NCBI GenBank assembly: GCA_028709565.1
Contig: JAQVWU010000037.1
Coordinates: forward strand, 1-12,985
Direction: 5' to 3'
Length of the DNA: 12,985 nucleotides
Origin: Eubacteriales bacterium
Lineage (GTDB): Bacteria > Bacillota > Clostridia > Oscillospirales > CAG-272
In this document: piece by piece, positions 7,211-12,985 of the stretch
Layout of the letters: each line of letters opens with the position of its first letter
Position numbering within the stretch: the first letter of the stretch is position 1
Made by a program: the position numbers and the translations under genes
Notes under the pieces: model-generated
What the model was told of the DNA's origin: nothing
Seen by the model: only the letters and a program-made list of their open reading frames with translations
The model's database searches: none

Positions 7211-8975
7211 AGAACCTGGTAAATCTGTAAAAACCAAAGATATAGTCATAAAAATATTCATATCGCGTCTCTATTTTTTCATACCGGGTATTATCCTGCT
7301 TGCGGTTGAAGCTGTTTTGAATACATATATACCGCTCCTGACAGGACAGATAATAGATATGTTTACGTTAAAATCCGACAGCCTGGATAATATTAAACAT
7401 CATATGTTTCTGTTAATCGCAACGGCGGTAGCAGCGTTTGTTATCAGGTTCGTCTGGAGATATTTTTTGATGGGCAACGGCAGAAGATACGAAAAATTAT
7501 TGCGTGAAGCGGTCTTCGGTCATCTGGTAAAGCTCGATTCAATCTTCTTTGACCAAAACCGGACCGGCGATATAATCACCCGCGTCATAAGCGATGTTTC
7601 GGCTATTCGTATGTCATTATCGTTCGGCATAACATCACTGTTTGAAATAGGTCTTGCCCTGATTATGCCGCTGTATATTATGGTTTCGGAAATGAGTCTG
7701 CCTTTGGCTTTAACGGCATTTGCGGCAATACCGCCGATATTATTGTTTCTTATTTTAATACGCAAGCAAATCGCTATAAATTTTACAAAAATCCAGGAAG
7801 CGAATGCCGAGTTGTCAAATAAAGTAGATGAAAATATAAACGGTATACGGGAGATAAAATCTTACGGACGCGAAGACTACGAGTCCGGTGAATTCCGCCG
7901 TCTGTCGGAAAATCGCTATAAAGCTGAGGTCAATCAGGTTAAGGTTTCGGCTCTGCTGGGACCGGTTTCAAGAATCGGTTTCGCGCTTACCCTCGGCATT
8001 TTTATTATAATCGGAGGCATGCTTGTTTTTAACGGCAAACTCTCTGTCGGTATGTTTATAACATTTAACACCTATATCGGAACAATGACTGCGCCGATGG
8101 TACGTATCAGCCGAAACGTTCAGATATGGCAGCGCGGCATAGCCTCGATGAAGCGCCTTGATCTGATATTTTGTAACGAACCCTCCATAAATGATGCCAA
8201 AGCCGATATGACATTAACCGATATTGAACCTGATATTGTTGTGGAAAATCTAAATTTTTCATATACCGGAGATGAAACCGTCCTGCACAATATAAATATT
8301 AAAGTAAAATCCGGAGGAACGCTCGGTGTTATGGGCAAAACCGGCAGCGGAAAAAGTGCGCTTCTTGATGTACTCAGCCGCCGTTATTCGTGTGAGGACG
8401 GATGTGTTTTCATCGGAGGCCATGATATAAACCGCATACCGCTTGACGTTTTGAAGAAAGCCGAGGGTTGCGTTACCCAGGACGGATTCATATTCTCCGA
8501 TACCGTCTTTGAAAACATCGCTTTTTTTAGCGGAGCTACGGATGACGAAATTATTCAAGCCGCACGAACGGCTGACCTTGCCGATGATATAGAAGATTTT
8601 CCCGATAAATATAATGCGCAAGTAGGTGAACGGGGTGTTACACTTTCGGGAGGGCAGCGGCAGCGTATATCCATTGCCCGCGCAGTGGTAAAAAAGCCGA
8701 AAATATTATTGCTGGACGATTGTATGTCGGCGGTTGACACGGGTACTGAAAAACGCATATTGGATAATATACGCAATGAATATACCGGTATTACAAAAAT
8801 AATCACAACTCATCGTATATCGACCGTCGCGGACGCGGATGAAATTATTTTTCTTGAGAACGGACATATAACCGAACGCGGCACTCACGGGGAACTTTTA
8901 AACAAACGCGGTCATTATTATAACCTGTTTAAAATGCAGAGTGAACACGGAGAGGAGAGTTATGACTTCTGGTAA
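7203..8975 (+). CDS. ABC exporter half-transporter with degenerate ATPase site (subunit 1)
   Basis: The 590-residue subunit has a six-helix type-I exporter membrane domain (about 18-310) fused to a nucleotide-binding domain (about 345-580). Seen in the NBD: A-loop Y354, Walker A GKTGSGKS (378-385), Q-loop Q426, canonical signature LSGGQ (481-485), Walker B ILLLD (501-505) and switch His H537. The residue after Walker B is D506, not the usual catalytic Glu. This is the hallmark of the weak-site partner in heterodimers such as TM287/288, BmrCD and LmrCD. The start at 7203 (ATGGGTAA overlap with the hydrolase stop) was chosen over an in-frame ATG at 7128, which lies deep inside the hydrolase with no ribosome binding site. 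The SD is weak (GCAGGT), consistent with coupling. The substrate is unknown. Confidence 0.93.
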   Translation: MGKEPGKSVKTKDIVIKIFISRLYFFIPGIILLAVEAVLNTYIPLLTGQIIDMFTLKSDSLDNIKHHMFLLIATAVAAFVIRFVWRYFLMGNGRRYEKLLREAVFGHLVKLDSIFFDQNRTGDIITRVISDVSAIRMSLSFGITSLFEIGLALIMPLYIMVSEMSLPLALTAFAAIPPILLFLILIRKQIAINFTKIQEANAELSNKVDENINGIREIKSYGREDYESGEFRRLSENRYKAEVNQVKVSALLGPVSRIGFALTLGIFIIIGGMLVFNGKLSVGMFITFNTYIGTMTAPMVRISRNVQIWQRGIASMKRLDLIFCNEPSINDAKADMTLTDIEPDIVVENLNFSYTGDETVLHNINIKVKSGGTLGVMGKTGSGKSALLDVLSRRYSCEDGCVFIGGHDINRIPLDVLKKAEGCVTQDGFIFSDTVFENIAFFSGATDDEIIQAARTADLADDIEDFPDKYNAQVGERGVTLSGGQRQRISIARAVVKKPKILLLDDCMSAVDTGTEKRILDNIRNEYTGITKIITTHRISTVADADEIIFLENGHITERGTHGELLNKRGHYYNLFKMQSEHGEESYDFW

Positions 8976-10743
8976 CAAAACAACGGATAACCGCGTACTA
9001 AAAGAAGAAGAATATAGAGGACGAAGCTTTCCGTTATCCTGGTTATTCGGTTATTTCATACCCTATATACCTGCAATTCTGTTGTCCTTCATACTTGCGC
9101 TGGTAGTCAACGCGGCTGCCCTGGCGGGACCGTACCTTACCAAACTGATCATAGACAATCATTTGGTCACGCGTTCCGGTGATATCACCGCTCTTGTAAT
9201 ACTCGCTGCAGCATATTTGGGAGCCGCGCTGCTCGGTGCCGTAACGGGTTATCTTCAGGAGATTCTCGTTACCCGCGTCGGCCAAAAAATCATACATAAA
9301 ATGCGAACCGAGCTCTTTGATAAAATACAGCGTCTTAATATGTCTTTTTTCGATCATAACTCAAGCGGCCGTATATTCTCACGCCTCACCAATGATATTG
9401 ACGCCATGAGCGAAATCGTTTCGGTCATAATGATTTCCGTATTTGTGGACGGTATATTGATTGTCGGCATAATCGCCGCAATGTTTCTGCTGTCGGCAGA
9501 AGTCGCTGCCGCTACTCTGCCGATATTTCCGATAATTATCATAAGCGTGTTTCTATATAAACTGTTTATTGAACGCACTTTCATTCGATCTAAGGCTGCG
9601 CTTGCGCGTATTAACGGATTTCTTGCTGAAAACATTAACGGTATAGGCACAATCAAATTATTCGGCAGGGAAAAAGAAAAAAACGAACAATTCGGTGTTT
9701 TAACGCTGCGTTATTTTAAACTGGGATTACGGCAGATAATGCTGCATACCTTTTCAAATCCGTATATGAATATGCTGTATTCGGTGGCGACAGCGTTTCT
9801 GCTGTATATATTTGCGGAAAGGATAATCAGCGGTGTTATTGAAATCGGTGTATTATATGCTGTTATCGTTTATCTGAAACGTTTTTTTGAACCTGTTATC
9901 GCACTGATTGACCAATTCACTCAGATCCAATCGGCCTTTATTTCCGGAGAACGCATTTACGCGATTCTGAAGCTGGATGAAGAGGAAGATTATGAAACCG
10001 GAATAAAAATAACCGAACCTCCGAAAGGCGAAATTGAATTTAAAAATGTATGGTTTGCATATGAAAAGGAACACTATGTATTAAGGGGATTGTCGTTTCA
10101 TGCGGCAGCCGGCAGCTCCATGGCTTTTGTGGGCGCAACAGGTTCGGGAAAAAGTACTATTATCTCGCTCTTATGCCGTTTCTATGAAATCAGTCAGGGT
10201 GAAATACTCCTGGACGGAATAAATATATATGATTATAACCTGCGTCATCTTCGTCATCACATAGCCGTTATACAGCAGGAACCGTTTTTGTTTAACGGGG
10301 ACATAGTGTCAAACGTGACCCTCGGAAACGATGAATATGATATCGATACAATTAAACAGGCGGCTGAGGTTACCGGTGCAGATACTTTTATACGTTCGCT
10401 TCCGCTGCGATACAGAAGCGAAGTTGCCGAACGGGGCAAAACATTCTCTGCAGGCCAGCGTCAGCTGATTTCTTTCACACGCGCCGCCATAACCACTCCG
10501 TCGGTGTTTATATTGGATGAAGCCACCGCTAATATTGATACCGAGACCGAGTTGAATATAAAAAATGCCGTCACGGCTGTTTCAAAGGATATTACGCGGA
10601 TAACGGTGGCGCACAGATTGTCTACAATAAAAGACTCCGACTGTATCTGCGTTTTACAATCGGGACGTATTGTAGAATCAGGTACCCATGACGAACTGAT
10701 TGCTTTGAACGGCTTATATAAAATTTTTTATATGTTATCGTAA
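8962..10743 (+). CDS. ABC exporter half-transporter with catalytic ATPase site (subunit 2)
   Basis: The 593-residue partner of the preceding gene has membrane helices at about 30-320 and an NBD at about 355-590. Motifs are A-loop Y367, Walker A GATGSGKS (391-398), Q-loop Q439, Walker B VFILD (515-519) followed by catalytic E520, and switch His H551. Its signature is FSAGQ (495-499) rather than LSGGQ. The two subunits therefore complement each other: its Walker motifs pair with LSGGQ of subunit 1 to make the active site, while D506 of subunit 1 pairs with FSAGQ to make the weak one. ATG 8962 was preferred to an in-frame GTG at 8941 because AGGAG (8953-8957) and GGAG (8949-8952) precede it. It overlaps the upstream gene by 14 bases. 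Candidate cargo includes drugs, lipids or peptides; none is indicated. Confidence 0.93.
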   Translation: MTSGNKTTDNRVLKEEEYRGRSFPLSWLFGYFIPYIPAILLSFILALVVNAAALAGPYLTKLIIDNHLVTRSGDITALVILAAAYLGAALLGAVTGYLQEILVTRVGQKIIHKMRTELFDKIQRLNMSFFDHNSSGRIFSRLTNDIDAMSEIVSVIMISVFVDGILIVGIIAAMFLLSAEVAAATLPIFPIIIISVFLYKLFIERTFIRSKAALARINGFLAENINGIGTIKLFGREKEKNEQFGVLTLRYFKLGLRQIMLHTFSNPYMNMLYSVATAFLLYIFAERIISGVIEIGVLYAVIVYLKRFFEPVIALIDQFTQIQSAFISGERIYAILKLDEEEDYETGIKITEPPKGEIEFKNVWFAYEKEHYVLRGLSFHAAAGSSMAFVGATGSGKSTIISLLCRFYEISQGEILLDGINIYDYNLRHLRHHIAVIQQEPFLFNGDIVSNVTLGNDEYDIDTIKQAAEVTGADTFIRSLPLRYRSEVAERGKTFSAGQRQLISFTRAAITTPSVFILDEATANIDTETELNIKNAVTAVSKDITRITVAHRLSTIKDSDCICVLQSGRIVESGTHDELIALNGLYKIFYMLS

Positions 10744-10813
10744 TTATCTGCATGGTTTAAAGAACAAAAAACGCCGTAAACCTTAACATATATTAAATAA
10801 CTTACCAAAATAC

Positions 10814-10842
10814 TTGACAACATAAGATTTTTGATATATTAT
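10814..10842 (+). promoter_or_regulatory. Promoter of the lipoprotein pair
   Basis: TTGACA (10814-10819), 17 bases, then TATTAT (10837-10842), 11 of 12 consensus bases. Transcription would start near 10849, inside the left arm of the inverted repeat at 10846-10875. Confidence 0.82.
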
Positions 10843-10845
10843 ATG

Positions 10846-10875
10846 AGTATAATCTTAAGAAAGGATGATTATACT
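10846..10875 (+). promoter_or_regulatory. Inverted repeat enclosing the ribosome binding site
   Basis: AGTATAATC (10846-10854) and its perfect complement GATTATACT (10867-10875) flank a 12-base spacer containing AGAAAGGA, the ribosome binding site. The right arm ends 1 base before the start codon at 10877. It could be a dyad operator at the transcription start, or an mRNA hairpin that shows the ribosome binding site in its loop. An intact hairpin needs transcription to start at or before 10846. Confidence 0.55.
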
Positions 10876-10876
10876 T

Positions 10877-11542
10877 ATGGTAAAGAGATTTCTTGTACTA
10901 TTGCTCATAGCTTCGATGTTGTTTATGATCATGCCCGGCTGTGCCGCCGATGAGGGTTCTGACACCGAAACAACGGCAGCTGAAGGTGATACCGCCCCTC
11001 CCGATGTAACCGATGCCCCCGAAACTACGAAAGCTCCGGAAACGACTCCAAAGGAAACGGAACCGCCCATTGAATATGAATATGCGACTGTTTTCAAGGT
11101 TGACTTTACCTCTATGCCTGACGGCAGCGCGCCGTTCTCTGTTAACATGGTCGAAAACCTGCGAATAGAGGGCGGACTCATGAAAGGTACAGGCACCGGC
11201 GGTGACCCGTTTACAACGTATACCGGCGGTGACGCAGTCTTTCCGGCAGAATCGGTCCAGGAAATCCGCATCAAACTTAAAAATTATTCCATTGATTACA
11301 ACTTTCAGTTTTTCTTCACAACAGAGACCGTCGGATGGTCAGAACCCGCTTCTTATAAAGAATATCTTGACTGGAGCGGCGATGACGGAGACGATAATGA
11401 CTGGAATCTAATTACTATTGATACTTCTTACAGCGATGAATGGGTGGGCAATATAACCAACTTCAGATTGGATCCATCCAGCGCGGAGGGTGATTTCGAG
11501 TATGAGTATATAGAATTCCTTTCCAAAACCGTAAAAGAATAA
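10877..11542 (+). CDS. Secreted lipoprotein with Thr/Glu/Pro linker and unassigned beta-rich domain (copy 1)
   Basis: The 221-residue protein has a lipoprotein signal peptide (MVKRFLVLLLIASMLFMIMPGC) with the probable lipidated cysteine at C22. The methionine at -3 of the lipobox is unusual but acceptable. A Thr/Glu/Pro/Ala-rich linker (about 27-62) resembles a cell-wall spacer. The C-terminal domain (about 65-218) is rich in predicted beta strands and aromatic residues, with NLRIEGGLMKGT, YTGGDAVFPAESVQ, the acidic DDGDDNDWN and ITNFRLDP...GDFEYEYIEF. The closing pattern resembles beta-sandwich carbohydrate-binding modules, but I cannot assign a family. ATG 10877 was chosen over ATG 10865 because the AAGGA sequence overlaps the latter and leaves no spacing. 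Its own promoter lies at 10814-10842, and it is probably cotranscribed with its paralogue 52 bases downstream. Confidence 0.85.
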   Translation: MVKRFLVLLLIASMLFMIMPGCAADEGSDTETTAAEGDTAPPDVTDAPETTKAPETTPKETEPPIEYEYATVFKVDFTSMPDGSAPFSVNMVENLRIEGGLMKGTGTGGDPFTTYTGGDAVFPAESVQEIRIKLKNYSIDYNFQFFFTTETVGWSEPASYKEYLDWSGDDGDDNDWNLITIDTSYSDEWVGNITNFRLDPSSAEGDFEYEYIEFLSKTVKE

Positions 11543-11594
11543 ATCCGATAAATCCGGCATATCTGCAAAATCATTAATTATCAAAGAGGTCAAA

Positions 11595-12275
11595 ATGAAA
11601 TTTTCCAAAATCATAGCAATGTTACTTGTTCTTTCCTTGTTTAGCTTTGTCTTTTCCGCCTGCGGCGATGATACCGGCGGCGGCGATACCGAAACAACCG
11701 CTGCAACCGATGAAACTGCCGAAGTTACTGAAGAGACAACCGCTGCCCCCGAAACCACAGAAGCTCCCGAAACCACAGAAGCCGTAACAGAACCTCCCAA
11801 GGTTTATGAATATACGACCGTATTTGAAGTCAATTTCGCTGAAATGGAAGACGGAGAGGCTCCTTTTACAGCCAACGGCATTGACAATCTGCGTATTGAA
11901 GGCGGACTTATGAAAGGTACATCCAACGGCGGCGACCCTCATATGCCCTACACCGGCGGTGACGCGGTCTTCCCGGCGGAAAGCGTTCAAATCGTCGAAA
12001 TCAAGTATATGAATTACTCGGCTGATTACAACATGCAATTTTTCTTCACTACCGAGACAATCGGATGGTCGGAAGAAGCGTCGATAAAGGAATATCTTGA
12101 CTGGAGCGCCGATGACGGTGACGACAACGACTGGAATATTATTCAACTCGACACAAGCATGTCAAGTGAATGGATTGGAACAATCACAAACTTCAGACTC
12201 GACCCGTTTTCAGCAGAGGGCGATTTTGAGATAGAATACATCAAATTTATAGCAATGACCGAGGTACCCGCATAA
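11595..12275 (+). CDS. Secreted lipoprotein with Thr/Glu/Pro linker and unassigned beta-rich domain (copy 2)
   Basis: The 226-residue paralogue of the preceding gene has a signal peptide ending in FSAC with lipidated cysteine C23, then a Thr/Glu/Pro/Ala linker (about 27-70) that includes a duplicated APETTE unit. By hand alignment the C-terminal domain (about 72-224) shares about 110 of 152 positions (roughly 70%) with copy 1, including DDGDDNDWN and ITNFRLDP. Signal peptides and linkers are much less alike. GAGG six bases upstream of ATG 11595 supports the start. No promoter is evident in the 52-base gap, so it is probably translated from the copy 1 transcript. Function is unknown. A cell-surface glycan-binding role is a guess from the fold-like features and neighbours. 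Confidence 0.85.
   Translation: MKFSKIIAMLLVLSLFSFVFSACGDDTGGGDTETTAATDETAEVTEETTAAPETTEAPETTEAVTEPPKVYEYTTVFEVNFAEMEDGEAPFTANGIDNLRIEGGLMKGTSNGGDPHMPYTGGDAVFPAESVQIVEIKYMNYSADYNMQFFFTTETIGWSEEASIKEYLDWSADDGDDNDWNIIQLDTSMSSEWIGTITNFRLDPFSAEGDFEIEYIKFIAMTEVPA
11748..11783 (+). repeat. Tandem 18-bp repeat in the lipoprotein linker
   Basis: Two adjacent 18-bp units (11748-11765 and 11766-11783) differ only in their last base and encode the repeated Pro-Glu-Thr-Thr-Glu-Ala of the linker in copy 2. This looks like recent slippage expansion of a spacer region. Confidence 0.85.
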
Positions 12276-12294
12276 AATTGATGACATCATTTAC

Positions 12295-12330
12295 ACAGAA
12301 TCCTTCCGCCCGGAAGGATTCTGTTATTAT
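12295..12330 (+). terminator. Strong hairpin, probable terminator after the lipoproteins
   Basis: A perfect 13-bp stem (ACAGAATCCTTCC at 12295-12307, its complement at 12312-12324) closes a 4-base loop, 20 bases after the lipoprotein 2 stop. The following sequence TATTAT is only partly T-rich and the next gene's ribosome binding site starts within 20 bases, so termination may be incomplete. Confidence 0.7.
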
Positions 12331-12357
12331 AAAAAGGAATGAAAGGAATGCGATAAT

Positions 12358-12985
12358 ATGAAACGCTCCGAAATCAACGAAATTTTACGTGATGCCGTTG
12401 CCTTTTTTAAAGAAAACAATTTCATGCTTCCTCCGTTTGCCTATTGGAGCGCATCCGAATGGAAAGCAAATCTCGCGAATCCGGAATATAAAGAAATACG
12501 CGACAATATGCTTGGCTGGGATATAACCGATTTCGGCTCCGGTGATTTTATGAAAATCGGTTTGTTTTTATTTACATTGCGAAACGGCAATTATTATGAC
12601 AATACTTACGCAAAACCCTATGCCGAAAAGATAATGATTGTCGGCGAAGGTCAGGTGACGCCGTTTCATTATCATTCGAATAAAATGGAAGACATTATCA
12701 ACCGCGGCGGCGGCAATCTGCTCATCACCCTATATAATTCCACACCCGACAGTTTGCTTGCCGACTCCGATGTATCGGTAAATTCCGACGGACGCAGATA
12801 TATGACCGGCGCCGGTTCTACAATACGATTAACTCCGGGCGAGAGCATCACGCTGCAGTGCGGTTTATACCATCAGTTCCGGGGAGAAGAGGGACCGGGG
12901 CGCGTTCTCGTGGGCGAGGTGTCAAAGGTTAACGATGACCGTACCGACAACCGCTTTTTAAACCCGGTAGGACGTTTTCCCGATA
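12358..12985 (+). CDS. D-lyxose/D-mannose isomerase family protein (3' end cut by window)
   Basis: 209 codons are visible and the frame is still open at the window edge. Family members are about 225-230 residues, so only about 20 are missing. The cupin-fold enzymes interconvert D-lyxose and D-xylulose, and often D-mannose and D-fructose, using a divalent metal. Expected metal ligands are H104 and H106 in PFHYHSNKMEDIINRGGG, E111 in the same motif, and H172 in GLYHQFRG. GEVSKVNDDRTDNRF (186-200) also matches the family. AAAGGA (12342-12347) precedes the ATG by 10 bases. No promoter was found between the hairpin at 12295-12324 and the start, so it may be read through from the lipoproteins. With the GH38 mannosidase nearby, routing mannose to fructose is plausible. 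Confidence 0.9.
   Translation, partial: MKRSEINEILRDAVAFFKENNFMLPPFAYWSASEWKANLANPEYKEIRDNMLGWDITDFGSGDFMKIGLFLFTLRNGNYYDNTYAKPYAEKIMIVGEGQVTPFHYHSNKMEDIINRGGGNLLITLYNSTPDSLLADSDVSVNSDGRRYMTGAGSTIRLTPGESITLQCGLYHQFRGEEGPGRVLVGEVSKVNDDRTDNRFLNPVGRFPD

Noticed and set aside
8941..8961. GTG start for ABC subunit 2
   Set aside because: AGGAG and GGAG lie inside this segment and point to ATG 8962.
10754..10782. GGTTTA...TAAACC hairpin after the ABC operon as terminator
   Set aside because: Only 6 bp around a 17-base loop, with no T-run after it.
11386..11406. Acidic DDGDDNDWN stretch as an EF-hand calcium site
   Set aside because: It lacks the 12-residue loop pattern with a terminal Glu and flanking helices; calcium binding of another kind is possible but not shown.
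11748..11783. Direct repeats as a CRISPR remnant
   Set aside because: The units are adjacent with no spacers and lie in frame within a coding linker.
11408..12146. Minus-strand open frames opposite the lipoproteins, rich in Gly/Cys/Phe or Ser/Val
   Set aside because: The odd composition is the mirror image of the Thr/Glu/Pro linker codons; there is no ribosome binding site or family resemblance. The same holds for 10855-11274.
12279..12289. Palindrome TGATGACATCA after lipoprotein 2 as an operator
   Set aside because: Very short, located between a stop codon and a hairpin with no promoter nearby; likely chance.

Overview
The window looks like a chromosomal stretch of a Gram-positive, Clostridia-like (Bacillota) bacterium. 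The evidence is a canonical T-box leader, vegetative promoters of the TTGACA-N17-TATAAT kind, AGGAGG-like ribosome binding sites, Rho-independent terminators, and two lipoproteins with long Thr/Glu/Pro linkers of the type common in anaerobic Clostridia. No phage, IS, CRISPR, tRNA or rRNA sequence was seen. Base composition is even, with no obvious sign of recent transfer.

Layout, left to right: (1) 1-196 is a divergent promoter region. A full-consensus promoter fires leftward out of the window, and another fires rightward into a hotdog acyl-CoA thioesterase (197-658). (2) A hairpin terminator at 661-690 separates that gene from two leftward genes: a GH99-like glycosidase (699-1751) and a TrpB2-type tryptophan synthase beta chain (1867-3237). 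The trpB gene is preceded by a complete tryptophan-specific T-box riboswitch with its own promoter (about 3305-3586). (3) Rightward from 3713 lies a GH38 alpha-mannosidase. (4) From a strong promoter at 6093-6121 runs a tight three-gene unit: an alpha/beta hydrolase (6152-7210), then the two half-transporters of a heterodimeric ABC exporter (7203-8975 and 8962-10743), with overlapping ends at both junctions. (5) Two tandem paralogous lipoproteins (10877-11542 and 11595-12275) follow, headed by a strong promoter and an inverted repeat that puts the ribosome binding site in a loop. (6) After a hairpin, a D-lyxose/D-mannose isomerase-family gene begins (12358) and runs off the right edge.

Taken together, the GH38 mannosidase, the GH99-like enzyme, the lyxose/mannose isomerase and the lipoproteins (possibly glycan-binding) suggest use of mannose-containing glycans. 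This is inference from gene content, because the genes are in separate transcription units. The mannosidase and the GH99-like protein lack signal peptides, so they would act inside the cell. No sugar importer lies in the window. The only transporter is an exporter-type ABC pair coupled to a hydrolase. The trpB2 gene is a separate piece of tryptophan metabolism, and its regulation can be read directly from the sequence.

The best candidates for something less described are the hydrolase plus heterodimeric exporter unit, the duplicated lipoproteins with an unassigned conserved C-terminal domain, and the tRNA-Trp-sensing control of a solitary trpB2. Nothing here proves a wholly new system.
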